Origin: Microlunatus sp. Gsoil 973
GTDB taxonomy: Bacteria > Actinomycetota > Actinomycetes > Propionibacteriales > Propionibacteriaceae
NCBI RefSeq assembly: GCF_009707365.1
Contig: NZ_CP046122.1
Location: 1,612,001-1,676,000, forward strand
Direction of reading: 5' to 3'
Length of the DNA: 64,000 bases
How positions within the stretch are numbered: position 1 is the first letter of the stretch; each line of letters starts with the position of its first letter. Position numbers and translations under genes: made by a program. This document shows, one piece after another, positions 14,723-24,196 of the stretch. The notes under the pieces are model-generated. The model made no database searches. It saw nothing but the letters and a program-made list of their open reading frames with translations, and was not told the DNA's origin.

Positions 14723-15574
14723 ATGGCGGACGAATCTGCACAGATCAGCGGCTTGCGAGGTCTGGTCGACCCGGTGGTGTTCGTTGCCTTCGGCGGCTGG
14801 AACGACGCCGGCAGCGCTGCATCCCAGGCCGTCGAACATCTCGCCGACACCTACAACACCAAACAGGCGTTCTCGCTCAATCCCGACGACTTCTACGACT
14901 ACCAGGTGAACCGGCCCGAGGTCCGGGGCAGCGGCGAGACCCGCCGCATAGCCTGGCCGACCACCGAGATCCGGGTCGGGAAACTGCCGAACGACCAGGA
15001 CATCGTCATCGTCCAGGGGTTGGAGCCCAACTTCCGCTGGCGGCAGTTCTGTCAGCTCTTGACCTCGGCGCTGCGCTCGGCGGGCGCCAAGCGGGTCTAT
15101 CTGATCGGCGCCCTGCTCGCCGATCACCCGCACACCCGGCCGATCCCGGTGTCGGCCAATTCCGGAGACCGGGCGGTGGCTGAGGAACTCGGACTCGAGC
15201 CGTCGACGTACGAGGGTCCGACCGGCATCCTCGGCATCCTCAACGACCAGCTGGACAAGGCCGACATCCAGACCGTCAGCCTCTGGGCGGCGATCCCGCA
15301 CTACGTGTCGTCGCCCCCGTCGCCGAAGGGCACCCTGGCCCTGCTGAACCGGCTGGAGGACCTGCTGGACCTTTCCCTCGACCTGGGTGACCTTCCGGAG
15401 CTGGCACGGGCGTGGGAGCGCGGTGTCAACGAACTGGCGGCCGACGACACCGAGGTCGCCGAATACGTCGAGGCCCTGGAACATCAGCGGGATGAGAGCG
15501 ATCTGCCCGAGGCGAGCGGTGACGCCATCGCCGCCGAGTTCGAGCGCTACCTGCGGCGTCGCCGCCAGCAATAG
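14723..15574 (+). CDS. PAC2-family protein
   Basis: A 283-residue soluble protein with the PAC2 (proteasome assembly chaperone 2-like) fold: VVFVAFGGWNDAGSAAS near the N-terminus, DIVIVQGLEPNFRWRQF, KRVYLIGALLADHPHTRP, EGPTGILGILN and VSLWAAIPHYVSSPPSPKGT are hallmarks of the actinobacterial branch. Its biochemical role is unproven; the archaeal and eukaryotic relatives are linked to proteasome assembly. It follows metH by about 65 bases on the same strand, and the metH-PAC2 pair lies near the proteasomal ATPase in mycobacteria too (from memory). The ATG at 14723 has GGAGG 4 bases upstream. The C-terminus is a basic helix (RYLRRRRQQ). A strong hairpin follows. Confidence 0.9.
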   Translation: MADESAQISGLRGLVDPVVFVAFGGWNDAGSAASQAVEHLADTYNTKQAFSLNPDDFYDYQVNRPEVRGSGETRRIAWPTTEIRVGKLPNDQDIVIVQGLEPNFRWRQFCQLLTSALRSAGAKRVYLIGALLADHPHTRPIPVSANSGDRAVAEELGLEPSTYEGPTGILGILNDQLDKADIQTVSLWAAIPHYVSSPPSPKGTLALLNRLEDLLDLSLDLGDLPELARAWERGVNELAADDTEVAEYVEALEHQRDESDLPEASGDAIAAEFERYLRRRRQQ

Positions 15575-15614
15575 CCGTACCCCTCTTGCCGTACCCCATT
15601 GCCGCACCACCTGC

Positions 15615-15650
15615 TGCATCCCGCACCCTGTACACAGGGTGCGGGATGCA
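15615..15650. terminator. Perfect 17-bp hairpin between convergent PAC2 and rpe genes
   Basis: TGCATCCCGCACCCTGT (15615-15631) is followed after two bases by its exact reverse complement (15634-15650). The right arm touches the rpe stop codon. Neither side has a clear U-tract, so it would be a bidirectional strong-stem terminator of the kind common in high-GC genomes. Formally it is also a 36-bp near-perfect palindrome. Confidence 0.85.
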
Positions 15651-16331
15651 TTAGCTGGTGCGGGAGTCGGCGGTCTGTCGCAGGGAGGCGACCATCGCAT
15701 CCGGGTCGTCGACGCCGAACACCGCAGAACCCGCGACGAAGGCATCCGCTCCGGCGTCGGCGCAGCGAGCGATCGTGTCGGCGGAGACTCCCCCGTCGAC
15801 CTGCAGCCAGATGTCGGTGCCGGTCTTGTTGATCAACTCCCGGGCCCTGGCGATCTTGGGCAGGGTGAGGTCGAGGAACTTCTGCCCACCGAAACCCGGC
15901 TCGACGGTCATGACCAGGATCATGTCGACCTCACCGAGAAGCTCTGCGTACGGCTCGATCGGCGTCGCCGGCTTCAGCGCCATCCCCACCCGGGCCCCCT
16001 TGGCGCGGATCTCGCGGGCCAGCCGGACCGGTGCCTTTGCAGCCTCCAGGTGGAAGGTGACCGATTCCACGCCCGCCTCGGCGTATCCCGGTGCCCAGAC
16101 ATCGGGTTCGTCGATCATCAGATGGATGTCGAGGAACTTGTCGGTGATCTTGCGGATCGACTCGACCACGGGCAACCCGAGCGTCAAGTTGGGAACGAAG
16201 TGGTTGTCCATCACATCGACATGCAGGGCGTCGGCACCGGGAACCTTCTCGATGTCGCGTTGCAGATTGGCGAAGTCGGCCGACAGGATGCTCGGCATGA
16301 TCTTGTTCGAACGGCTGTTGGCTTCCGGCAC
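15651..16331 (-). CDS. rpe: Ribulose-phosphate 3-epimerase
   Basis: Rpe interconverts ribulose-5-phosphate and xylulose-5-phosphate in the pentose phosphate pathway. The TIM barrel carries every signature: [28 protein letters not shown] (metal-binding His and catalytic Asp), the His in [20 protein letters not shown], and [12 protein letters not shown] with the second catalytic Asp, ending GSAVFG. The 226-residue length fits. The start is a GTG at 16331; an internal ATG 11 codons in is less likely because the family normally has about 7-10 residues before PSILSADF. It is the last gene of a minus-strand run and ends at the terminator hairpin. Confidence 0.96.
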   Translation of the reverse strand: MPEANSRSNKIMPSILSADFANLQRDIEKVPGADALHVDVMDNHFVPNLTLGLPVVESIRKITDKFLDIHLMIDEPDVWAPGYAEAGVESVTFHLEAAKAPVRLAREIRAKGARVGMALKPATPIEPYAELLGEVDMILVMTVEPGFGGQKFLDLTLPKIARARELINKTGTDIWLQVDGGVSADTIARCADAGADAFVAGSAVFGVDDPDAMVASLRQTADSRTS

Positions 16332-16340
16332 GGCGCGATT

Positions 16341-17264
16341 CTAGTCGGCGGCCTCCCTGACGACACACACCTTGAGGGCACCCGGCTCGATCTCGGCGAC
16401 CATGCGCTGGCAGCTGCCCATCGAGTCGCCGTCCAGTTCGTACTCGTCGGGTTCCTCCAGCACGACCTCGACCCGTTTGCCCACGAGTTGATCGACCCGG
16501 TCCCCCGGTTGACCCTTTCTGGTCACCAGCCTGAGGAGGATGCCGAGCCAATGGCGGAACCTCGTCGGGCTGGCCACCACGACGTCGAGCAACCCGTCAT
16601 CCGGTTTGGCGTCCGGGATCAGCTCGACCTGTCCCTGGATCGCTCCGACATTGCCGACCAGGCAGAGCATCGCCCGCCGACGCAGAGTCGGGCCGTCGTC
16701 GACGGTGATCCGCATCACCCGTGGTTTCCGGCCGAGTTCCCGTGCCGTGGCGACCACGTACGCCACCGAGCCGGCCTTGTCCTTCAATCCCTTCAGTGAC
16801 GAGTCGCTGCTGTTCATGATGGCTGCGTCCAGCCCGATGCCGGCCATCACAGCGAATCGGTCGGGCTCGTTGTCGTCGGTGGTGATCTTGACCACGTCGA
16901 GACTGCGCATCGTCGATCCGAGAGCCACGTCGACGGCATCCGGTTCGGTCAGGGGAATGCCGAGGTTGCGCGCCAGCAGGTTGGCGGTCCCGGCCGGAAT
17001 GATGCCCAACGACACGTCGGAACCTGCGAGCCCGGAGGCAACAGCGCGTACGGTGCCGTCCCCGCCCGCCGCCAGCACCCGGTCGACTCCCTCCTCGACT
17101 GCCTGTTCGGCCATCCCCCGGCCGGGATCGTCCTCACTGGTCTCCAGCCACAGCGGTTCGGCCCAGCCCAGTTGCTCCGCCCGTTCCTTGACCAGACCGG
17201 TGAGTTCTTCGCTGATCTTGGCCGGGTTCAGAACCACCGCCACCCGGCGCTCGGCGCCGCTCAC
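16341..17264 (-). CDS. Diacylglycerol kinase-family lipid kinase
   Basis: A 307-residue protein with a DAGK catalytic domain: VAVVLNPAKIS at the N-terminus, the nucleotide-binding glycine motif LAAGGDGTVRAVASGL near residue 65, and LGIIPAGTANLLARNLGIP. A C-terminal beta-sandwich follows (ELDGDSMGSCQ). The substrate could be diacylglycerol, phosphatidylinositol precursors or sphingoid-like lipids; the sequence does not decide. A GTGA overlap couples it to the upstream App1-like phosphatase, so a lipid kinase and a putative phosphatidate phosphatase are translated together, suggesting a phosphatidic-acid cycle (inference). Confidence 0.88.
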   Translation of the reverse strand: MSGAERRVAVVLNPAKISEELTGLVKERAEQLGWAEPLWLETSEDDPGRGMAEQAVEEGVDRVLAAGGDGTVRAVASGLAGSDVSLGIIPAGTANLLARNLGIPLTEPDAVDVALGSTMRSLDVVKITTDDNEPDRFAVMAGIGLDAAIMNSSDSSLKGLKDKAGSVAYVVATARELGRKPRVMRITVDDGPTLRRRAMLCLVGNVGAIQGQVELIPDAKPDDGLLDVVVASPTRFRHWLGILLRLVTRKGQPGDRVDQLVGKRVEVVLEEPDEYELDGDSMGSCQRMVAEIEPGALKVCVVREAAD

Positions 17265-18298
17265 CCGGCCCGGCCGTTCAGCTCGACCGCGGACCGCAAC
17301 TGCGGCAGCAGGCCATATCCGTCCGGTGCCTGGTAGACCGGGATCTGCGACCGGTCACGATGCCGCGGGCCGCCTCGCCCCGGGTTGGGCCCTGGCAGAC
17401 CATGGGACAGCACCTGCTCGGTGGGCGTCAGCTGTCGCAAGCCGATCGCCAGCACCTTGTCTGTGTGTTCCTGGGCGAAGCCGCCGTAGATGACCGGATC
17501 GTTCTGTCCGTCGTCACCGACCAGGATCCAGGTGACGTTGGGAAGCTCCTCGACCAGCCTGCGCAGACACGCCCATTTGTGTTCCCGGCCGCTGCGGAAC
17601 CAACCGGTGTTGGTCGGACCCCAGTCGGTCAGCAGTAGCGGGCCGTCGGGGAAGCCGTGCCGCCGCAGGAAGCGGGCCAGTGTCGGCGCGGTGTTCCACG
17701 CGCCGGTGGACACATAGCAGGTGGGCGCTTGCGGATGTCCGTCCAGCAATTGCTGATACAGCTCGGCCATGCCCGGAACGGGCCTGCGGGCGCTCTCACT
17801 GAGTACGAAGGTGTTCCAGGCCGCCAGCAGTGGGCGCGGCAGGGAGGTGCTGATCACCGTGTCGTCGATGTCACTGATCAGACCGATGGTCGGCTCTGAC
17901 GTGACCACTAGCACCGATCCGGTCTCCGCGCCTCCGTCGGCCTCGATCCGCACCTGGTGCCAACCGGGATCCAGGCCATGATCATCCACGACGACATCGA
18001 GATACCCGCCGCGATCGGTGGTCGCCCGGAGCTCCCGGTCGCCGACGGTGACGGTCACCGGCACTCCGGCGACCTGAGCGGTGACGAACGCCCGCCACCC
18101 GCGCTGGGTCTCCTCGGCGTCCCGGTCATCGTCCTCCCGGCGCGCCAGCAGCACCCGGCCGAGGACGTGGAGTGAGGTCACCGAGCCGTACCCGGTGTAG
18201 ACGAGGATCCGGGTGGACCAGCCACGCCGCCTCAGGACTGCTGCCAGTCCGGCGTTCCAGGCGTCCTCGACGACGGCGGCAAGATGCGGGCGCGACAT
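17261..18298 (-). CDS. App1-like (DUF2183) phosphatidate phosphatase-family protein
   Basis: A 345-residue protein whose C-terminal domain carries the App1/DUF2183 motifs: GLISDIDDTVISTSLP (HAD-like DxDDT nucleophile motif), TCYVSTGAWNTAPTLARFL, LTDWGPTNTGWFR, HKWACLRRL and LVGDDGQNDPVIYGGF. Yeast App1 is a Mg-dependent phosphatidate phosphatase; bacterial homologues are uncharacterised. The N-terminal ~130 residues form a beta-rich domain with no signal peptide. The ATG at 18298 is followed by MSRPHLAAVVEDAWNAG. It overlaps the lipid kinase gene downstream by 4 bases and is separated from rsmB by 59 bases of tandem repeat. Confidence 0.85.
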   Translation of the reverse strand: MSRPHLAAVVEDAWNAGLAAVLRRRGWSTRILVYTGYGSVTSLHVLGRVLLARREDDDRDAEETQRGWRAFVTAQVAGVPVTVTVGDRELRATTDRGGYLDVVVDDHGLDPGWHQVRIEADGGAETGSVLVVTSEPTIGLISDIDDTVISTSLPRPLLAAWNTFVLSESARRPVPGMAELYQQLLDGHPQAPTCYVSTGAWNTAPTLARFLRRHGFPDGPLLLTDWGPTNTGWFRSGREHKWACLRRLVEELPNVTWILVGDDGQNDPVIYGGFAQEHTDKVLAIGLRQLTPTEQVLSHGLPGPNPGRGGPRHRDRSQIPVYQAPDGYGLLPQLRSAVELNGRAG

Positions 18299-18335
18299 GA
18301 CGCAAGAGTAGACGGCCCCCGACGGCCGGCTGGTG

Positions 18336-18377
18336 ACATCCGATCAGTGGCATCTGATCAGTGACGTCTGATCAGCG
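18336..18377. repeat. Three 14-bp tandem repeats overlapping the rsmB stop
   Basis: Units ACATCCGATCAGTG, GCATCTGATCAGTG and ACGTCTGATCAGCG follow head to tail. Each contains the palindrome GATC/TGATCA. The last unit and a half encode the final residues and stop codon of RsmB, so the repeat both supplies coding sequence and fills the gap to the next gene. Confidence 0.8.
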
Positions 18378-19716
18378 CCGCGAACATCGCGTCGGTGCCG
18401 TGACGGTGCGGCCACAATTGGAGGTAGCGGCCGCGTGCGGCGTCGGAGACCTCGGGCAACAACGCCGGCGTGTCCAGCAGTTCGACGTCGGTCCGGCTCT
18501 GCACCACCTCGTCGACGACCTCGGCGGTCTCGCGGTGATGCGGTGAACAGGTGACGTAGGCCACCACGCCGCCCGGCCTGACCGAACCGATCGCCGATGC
18601 CAGCAGGGCGCGCTGCAGCGGCTGCAGGTCCTCGATCGCCTCCGGCTGCCGGCGCCAGCGCGATTCCGGGCGCCGCCGCAAAGCCCCCAGCCCGCTGCAC
18701 GGAACGTCGGCGAGCACCCGGGCGAAGGTCCGCTCCGGCCAGGGCGGCCGGGTGCCGTCAGCGGTGACCACCAGCCGCCGTCCGTCGTCGGGATAGCCGC
18801 GCAGCGCCGATCGAACGAGCGCGGCCCGGTGCGGTGCCGGGTCGCCCGCGACGAAGAGCTCGCCCCGCCCGCCGGCCCAGCCGGCCAGTAGGGCCGATTT
18901 ACCACCCGGCCCGGCACACAGATCGAGCCAGGGTCCTGCATCGGCCTCGACTCGGGAAAGGGCGAGAGCAACCAGTTGGGAGCCCTCGTCCTGCACTCCG
19001 GCCCGTCCCTCCCGGACCGCGGGCAGCCGCCCGGGATCACCGGTGATCGTTGCCGCGTACGGCGACCAGCGGCCGGGCTGTGCGCCGGCCTGCAGCAGTT
19101 CGTCGACGTCTGCCAGACCCGGGCGTACCGCCAATGTCGTCCGCGGCTGGCTGTTGTTGGCAGCCAGGGCGTTCTCCACCTCGGCGGACGGGAGCAGCTC
19201 GGCGTACGCGTCGACGATCCAGCGAGGATGCGCGGTGCGCAGCGCCAACCGATCCTGCGCGTCCAGACCGTCGCCGAGTTCGGTGACCCACTCGTCGTAG
19301 GACCGCGCGGTGATCTTGCGCAGCACCGCATTGATCAGCCCCGTCACCCGGCGGCCGACGGTGGCGGCCGCAAGATCAACGGTTGCCGAGACCGTGGCCC
19401 GATCCGGCACCCGCATGGCCAGCGCCTGGTGGGCACCGAGTCGGAGCAGGTCGACGACTGCCGGTTGCAGGCTGGCCAGACCGCGGCCCGCGGCCGCCTC
19501 GATGATCACGTCGTAGCTGCCCTGCATCCGGCACGTGCCGGAGAACAGCTCGGTGGCGAACGCCGCGTCCCGGGCATCGAGATGGCGCTCCCTGAGCAGC
19601 CGGGCCAGCACGAGATTGGCGTACGCGTCCTTGGTGTGCACCTCGCGGAGCGCGTCGAAGGCAAGCAACCGCCCGGGGTCGGTGCCACGGGATCGGGTGG
19701 CTGCGGGAGGCGTCAT
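18358..19716 (-). CDS. rsmB: 16S rRNA (cytosine-967-C5)-methyltransferase RsmB
   Basis: RsmB methylates C967 of 16S rRNA. The N-terminal ~140 residues form a NusB-like RNA-binding domain ([21 protein letters not shown]). The C-terminal Rossmann domain has the SAM motif [17 protein letters not shown] and the two catalytic cysteines in [17 protein letters not shown] and [13 protein letters not shown]. The length of 452 aa fits. The ATG at 19716 overlaps the fmt stop by 4 bases (ATGA). The fmt-rsmB pair is a standard bacterial translation module; def, usually next to fmt, is absent here. Confidence 0.96.
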   Translation of the reverse strand: MTPPAATRSRGTDPGRLLAFDALREVHTKDAYANLVLARLLRERHLDARDAAFATELFSGTCRMQGSYDVIIEAAAGRGLASLQPAVVDLLRLGAHQALAMRVPDRATVSATVDLAAATVGRRVTGLINAVLRKITARSYDEWVTELGDGLDAQDRLALRTAHPRWIVDAYAELLPSAEVENALAANNSQPRTTLAVRPGLADVDELLQAGAQPGRWSPYAATITGDPGRLPAVREGRAGVQDEGSQLVALALSRVEADAGPWLDLCAGPGGKSALLAGWAGGRGELFVAGDPAPHRAALVRSALRGYPDDGRRLVVTADGTRPPWPERTFARVLADVPCSGLGALRRRPESRWRRQPEAIEDLQPLQRALLASAIGSVRPGGVVAYVTCSPHHRETAEVVDEVVQSRTDVELLDTPALLPEVSDAARGRYLQLWPHRHGTDAMFAALIRRH

Positions 19717-20639
19717 CCGCCGAGCTTCTCCCCGTCCGCGAACTGTACGCCACGTGCCCAGTCGGCTGCCGGCATCGGCTTCTTGCCCTGCGCCTGGACC
19801 TGGCCCAGCAGTACGCTTCCCTGTCCCGCGCCGACCCGGACGCTGCGCTTGGTAACCTCGAGTACACCGGGAGCAAGATCATCGCGATCATCCGGTGTGC
19901 CGCAGTTGATCTTGAACCGCTCACCCCGGAACGTGCTCCAGGCGCCGGGCGCCGGATAGCAGCCGCGGATCCGGCGATCGATGTCGACAGCACTGCCCGA
20001 CCAGTCGATCTCGGCGTCGGCGACGGTGATCTTCGGCGCCAGGCTGATCCGCTCGTCGGGTTGGGTCTCCGGTCGAAGATCACCGGACTCGATCCCGTCC
20101 AGCGTCTCGACCAGCAGCCGGGCGCCGGAGAGTGACAGCCGGTGCAGCAGGTCACCGGCCGTGTCGGTCGGCCCGATCGGTTCCGAGATCGTCCGGTAGA
20201 CCGGACCTGCGTCCATCTCCTTGACCAGGGAGAACGTCGACGCGCCGGTGACCTGATCACCGTTGATGATCGCGTGCTGGACCGGTGCTGCGCCGCGCCA
20301 AGCGGGCAACAGCGAGAAGTGCAGGTTCACCCACCCGTAGCGCGGGATGTCGATCACCTTCTGCGGGATCAACGCGCCGTAGGCGACGACCGGGCAGCAG
20401 TCCGGTGCCAGTTCGGTCAGCCGGGCGACGAAGTCGGCGTCTCGCGGCCGCTCGGGGCGCAGAATTTCCAGCCCCGCCTCGGCGGCCCTTTGCGCGACCG
20501 GGCTCGGGTGCAGGCGTCGACCGCGTCCGGACGGCGCATCGGGGCGGGTGACGACGGCGAGCACCTCGTGCCCTGATGCCAACAGCGCGTCCAACGACGG
20601 CACGGCGACCTCTGGGGTGCCGGCGAACACAAGTCTCAC
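19713..20639 (-). CDS. fmt: Methionyl-tRNA formyltransferase
   Basis: Fmt formylates initiator Met-tRNA using 10-formyltetrahydrofolate. The N-terminal domain has the family start [36 protein letters not shown] and the catalytic stretch [19 protein letters not shown] with the conserved Asn-x-His, plus the Asp in [17 protein letters not shown]. The C-terminal OB-fold begins around [15 protein letters not shown]. The length of 308 aa is typical. The start is GTG at 20639. The gene diverges from an amidohydrolase gene across about 130 bases without a recognisable regulatory site. Confidence 0.96.
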   Translation of the reverse strand: MRLVFAGTPEVAVPSLDALLASGHEVLAVVTRPDAPSGRGRRLHPSPVAQRAAEAGLEILRPERPRDADFVARLTELAPDCCPVVAYGALIPQKVIDIPRYGWVNLHFSLLPAWRGAAPVQHAIINGDQVTGASTFSLVKEMDAGPVYRTISEPIGPTDTAGDLLHRLSLSGARLLVETLDGIESGDLRPETQPDERISLAPKITVADAEIDWSGSAVDIDRRIRGCYPAPGAWSTFRGERFKINCGTPDDRDDLAPGVLEVTKRSVRVGAGQGSVLLGQVQAQGKKPMPAADWARGVQFADGEKLGG

Positions 20640-20767
20640 GCCGGACGAGTGTAGTGTCGCGGGCCGGCGGCCCGGTTCGATGCGACCGGTCGCTCCGCCA
20701 ACGGTCGCGGAGATCCCGGGATCGGTGAGTGGCTGCGCTGCGGCGGCCGAAGCGGGATGCTGTCCCG

Positions 20768-21967
20768 ATGTATGCGATCCGAGCGGACCACGCCTTCGAC
20801 GGCACCCGGTTCCTCCCCAGCGGCGCGACGGTGATCATCGACGGTGAGCGGATCGTCGGCGTGGAACCGGCCCGATGTGAGCTGCCGGACGGCATCGAGG
20901 TGGCGGAGTGTTCCGGGACTCTGCTGCCGGGCCTGATCGACTGTCACACCCATCTGATCGCCGATGGCACCTTCGGCGGGCTGGAGCGCACGGCGACCAT
21001 GTCCGACGATCAGCTGGATGGGGTGATCATTGGCTCGCTGCGCGCCCACGCTGCCGCTGGGGTGACGACGGTCCGCGATCTCGGGGACCGCGGTTACCGC
21101 ACGCTGCAGTTCCGGGAGCGTCCCGGCCTGCCCAGGGTCGTCGCCGCCGGGCCGCCGCTGACCACGCCCGGTGGACATTGTCATTTCCTTGGTGGGCAGG
21201 TGGATGGTGACGTCGCTCGTGCCGTCGCCGAGCATGGTGAACTCGGCGTCGACGTGATCAAGGTCATGGCCTCGGGAGGATTTGCCACTCCGGAGAGCGA
21301 TCAGCTGGGTGCTCAGTTCTCGGTCACTGAGCTCACTGCGATCGTCGAGGCCGGCCATGCCCTGGGTCTGCCGGTGGTTGCGCATGCGCATTCCCTGATC
21401 GGTGCCCAGAACGCGATCTCCGCCGGAGTCGACGGGATAGAACACTTCACCTGCCTCACCGATTCCGGACCGCGGGTCGACGACAGCTTCCTTGACCGGG
21501 TGGCCGCCCAGGACATCACCGTCGATCTCACCCTGAGCAACGATCGCGCCCTGCACAGCGCGATGACGCTGGCGGTGCTCCCGCCCGCAATGGCGAAACT
21601 GATGGAGATCAGCGGATTCGACAGCTTCGACGCCTTCTACCGGACGCGACTCGACGTACTGGCCCGGCTACGCGAACACGGCGTCCGGGTCGTCGCCGGC
21701 GTCGACTCGGGCATGGGGCCGATCAAACCGCATGGCAACGTCTGGCGGTCAGTGGGTGAAATGGTCGGTGCGGGCTATCCGTTGAGCGAAGCTCTGGCGT
21801 CGGTCACCTCGGCTGCAGCTGACGCCTGTGGTCTCGCGGAAACGACCGGCCGGCTGGCCGTCGGCTGTTCTGCCGACCTGCTGGTCGTCGACCAGGATCT
21901 GGCCGAAGACCTCGACACCCTGGGCAGTGCTCACGAGGTGGTGATCCGCGGAGCGCGTCTCCGGTGA
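20768..21967 (+). CDS. Metal-dependent amidohydrolase (imidazolonepropionase/prolidase-like)
   Basis: A 399-residue cytoplasmic TIM-barrel hydrolase with the composite N/C-terminal beta-sandwich of the amidohydrolase superfamily. Metal ligands are visible: HxH in [16 protein letters not shown], Lys in [11 protein letters not shown] (candidate carboxylated lysine), His in VVAHAHS, His in IEHFTCLTD and Asp in [11 protein letters not shown]. It ends with the usual [10 protein letters not shown] segment. It is closest in style to imidazolonepropionase-like and Xaa-Pro dipeptidase-type members; the substrate is unassigned. I prefer the ATG at 20768 ([12 protein letters not shown]). A GTG 13 codons upstream is also possible, but neither has a strong ribosome site. 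This plus-strand gene interrupts the minus-strand priA-fmt neighbourhood. Confidence 0.85.
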   Translation: MYAIRADHAFDGTRFLPSGATVIIDGERIVGVEPARCELPDGIEVAECSGTLLPGLIDCHTHLIADGTFGGLERTATMSDDQLDGVIIGSLRAHAAAGVTTVRDLGDRGYRTLQFRERPGLPRVVAAGPPLTTPGGHCHFLGGQVDGDVARAVAEHGELGVDVIKVMASGGFATPESDQLGAQFSVTELTAIVEAGHALGLPVVAHAHSLIGAQNAISAGVDGIEHFTCLTDSGPRVDDSFLDRVAAQDITVDLTLSNDRALHSAMTLAVLPPAMAKLMEISGFDSFDAFYRTRLDVLARLREHGVRVVAGVDSGMGPIKPHGNVWRSVGEMVGAGYPLSEALASVTSAAADACGLAETTGRLAVGCSADLLVVDQDLAEDLDTLGSAHEVVIRGARLR

Positions 21968-21987
21968 GGATCCGGGCGGTCGATGGG

Positions 21988-24186
21988 TCAGCCGATCTCC
22001 ACCGGATCCACCTGGATCCGCAGGGCGCCCTCGGCCTTCTTGGCCGACCGGGTTGCCGCGACCGCCTTGGCCGCAGCCGTCAGCCGGGTGCCCACCGTTA
22101 GCGGCGATCGGAGGGTGAGACGGCTCAACATCACCTCACCCGACGCATTCGGACCGAGTTCGACCGGGCCGAGGATCTCGGTCGGCTCCGGTGGTTTGAA
22201 CAGTTCGGTGAACTCGGTGAGGGACTCGGCGCGGCCGTCGACAGTGATCAGCTTCACGGCGGGCGGGAATCTGGCCTCGGCGCGTTCAGCCAGTTCCCTG
22301 TCCGCGAAACCTGCGGGATCGGTGCGGATCAGTGCCTGCAGCGATCGGGAGCCGGCGTCGCCGACCGCGATGACGGTCCCGCCCTGCCCGCCGGTGCGGA
22401 CCAGTGCGGTGGCGTTGAACCAACGCCGCAACGCCTCCTCGGCCGCCCGCAGGTCGGGGCGCAGCAGCATCACCGCGGTATCCAACAACACCGCCGCCGC
22501 GTAGCCCCCGTCCGCCACCGGCTCGGCGCCCGGCGTGGCGACCACCAATGCCGGGGTGGCCGTCACCCGGTCGACTACATTGCCGCCCATCGACTGCCGG
22601 ACGGTCGTGGCCGGAAAGGCCCGGCCGAGTTCCTCCGCGGTGCGTGCCGCACCGACCATCGGCGCCCGCCAGCGGTGTGAGCCGCAGGTCGGGCACTGCC
22701 AGTTCGGCAAGAGCCGTCCGCACCACCGGCAGGACAGAACGATCGACCGGGCGGCGGAGCGGACGTCGGAGTGCCCATCCGAGCGGCCACCTGGACCACC
22801 GTGAGCAGGACCACCGTCAGCAGGACCACCGTCAGCGGGACCACCGTCAACTGGACCATCCGTTCGGCCGGCCCGCGTGGGGCCGTGACAGGTCGTGCAG
22901 CGCACCGGCTCCCGGCAGGTCTGGCAGGACAGACCCACCAGGTAGCCGGCTCGTGGCACCTGGACCAGCACCGGTCCCGCCGCCAGCCCGGCCCGGATGA
23001 CCTCGAAGACGTCATGCGGCAGGCGGGCGGCGCGAGCCGCCGGGTCGCGGCTGAGCGCATGATCGGAGTCCGCCGCGACCCGGATCCGGGCGGCGGTCCG
23101 CCGGAGCGTCGGCCGGTCGGGCGCCAGCGGCTTCAGCCAGCCGCGATCGACCAGGCGTTGCACCTCGCAACTGCGTCCGTAACTCGCGAAGACGACCGCG
23201 GTGTTCTGCTCCGCAGCCCGGATCGCCAGCACCTCCCGGGCGTGCGGATAGGGCGCCCGCTGCTCGGCCAGCAGGTCGTCACCGTCGTCGTACAGGCCGA
23301 GCAGCCCGAGGTCAACGACCGGTGCGAAGGCCGCCGCCCGCGTACCGATCACCACCCGCACATCGCCGCGCAACGCGGCCAGGAAGGCCCGATAGCGGGC
23401 GGCCGGACCGAGATCTGCCGTCAGGGCGACGAACCCCTGCTCACCGAGGACCTCGCAGCAGGCCGCCCGCAGCCGCTCAAGATCACGGACATCCGGGACG
23501 ACCAGCAGACTGCCGCGGCCGCCGGTCAGCGTCGCAGCGGCGGCCGTCGCCAGACCGTACGCCCAGTCCCCGGACGGGTCCGCCGCCGGGATCAGCTGCC
23601 AGGCAGCCCGTGGACTGTCACCGCGGTGCAGCGCGGCGAGGAAGCCGGGTCCGGTGGGGTACGCCGCGAACGGTCCGTCGGACGCGGACGGGCGTACCGG
23701 ATCGCGCTGCACCCGCGACGCCTTCTCGGTCGCCGCGTGCCGAGGCGGGACGGCAAGCCGCAGGACGTCGGCGTACGAACCGGCATAGTGGTCGGCCACC
23801 GAACGGACCAGCCGGTCGATCTCCGGGCTCAGGACCGGTTCGGGCGAGACCACCTTGTACAGCGGCGCGAGGGTGCCGGGATGGTCGGACCCGGCCGCCC
23901 GTTGGAGGATGAAGCCGTCCCTGAGCTTGCCCGCGAACCGAACCCTGACCCGTGCCCCCGGCACCGCATCGGCAGCCTGTGCCGTCGTCACCGCGTAGTC
24001 GAACGGCCGGTCCAGATGCGGTAACGCGACGTCGACCATCACCCGGGCGACCGGCGTCTCCGGCGGCTCGACGGGCGTTGCAGGCACAGCGGACAGATTC
24101 TCATATCGCTCCGACGGCGCGCGAGACGGCAACCAGCTGCCGAGGTGACTACCGAGGGCGACGCACACCTCGACTTTTCCGACCAT
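21988..24186 (-). CDS. priA: Helicase-dead primosomal protein PriA (actinobacterial type)
   Basis: This is a replication-restart PriA homologue of about 730 aa. The DNA-binding start is visible (VMVDVALPHLDRPFDYAV), and eight cysteines as four CxxC pairs (CQTC, CTTC, CRWC, CPTC) form the zinc-binding region. The helicase motifs are gone: the Walker A position reads TLTGGRGSLL and the DEEH box reads DDGDDLLAEQ. Loss of these motifs is a known property of actinobacterial PriA. A Gly/Pro/Asp-rich insert separates the second and third cysteine pairs and is encoded by 15-base tandem repeats (separate entry). The start is uncertain because the divergent TPR gene starts about 10-30 bases away; ATG at 24186 is the longest compatible choice and GTG at 24174 is possible. 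Confidence 0.9.
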   Translation of the reverse strand: MVGKVEVCVALGSHLGSWLPSRAPSERYENLSAVPATPVEPPETPVARVMVDVALPHLDRPFDYAVTTAQAADAVPGARVRVRFAGKLRDGFILQRAAGSDHPGTLAPLYKVVSPEPVLSPEIDRLVRSVADHYAGSYADVLRLAVPPRHAATEKASRVQRDPVRPSASDGPFAAYPTGPGFLAALHRGDSPRAAWQLIPAADPSGDWAYGLATAAAATLTGGRGSLLVVPDVRDLERLRAACCEVLGEQGFVALTADLGPAARYRAFLAALRGDVRVVIGTRAAAFAPVVDLGLLGLYDDGDDLLAEQRAPYPHAREVLAIRAAEQNTAVVFASYGRSCEVQRLVDRGWLKPLAPDRPTLRRTAARIRVAADSDHALSRDPAARAARLPHDVFEVIRAGLAAGPVLVQVPRAGYLVGLSCQTCREPVRCTTCHGPTRAGRTDGPVDGGPADGGPADGGPAHGGPGGRSDGHSDVRSAARSIVLSCRWCGRLLPNWQCPTCGSHRWRAPMVGAARTAEELGRAFPATTVRQSMGGNVVDRVTATPALVVATPGAEPVADGGYAAAVLLDTAVMLLRPDLRAAEEALRRWFNATALVRTGGQGGTVIAVGDAGSRSLQALIRTDPAGFADRELAERAEARFPPAVKLITVDGRAESLTEFTELFKPPEPTEILGPVELGPNASGEVMLSRLTLRSPLTVGTRLTAAAKAVAATRSAKKAEGALRIQVDPVEIG
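22793..22860 (-). repeat. 15-bp coding tandem repeat inside priA
   Basis: About four and a half copies of a unit close to GGACCACCGTCAGCA (plus-strand reading) encode the DGGPA-type repeat in the PriA zinc-binding region. The unit is a multiple of three, so copy-number change would keep the frame and alter only the linker between cysteine pairs. Confidence 0.85.
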
Positions 24187-24196
24187 CACGCTAGGG

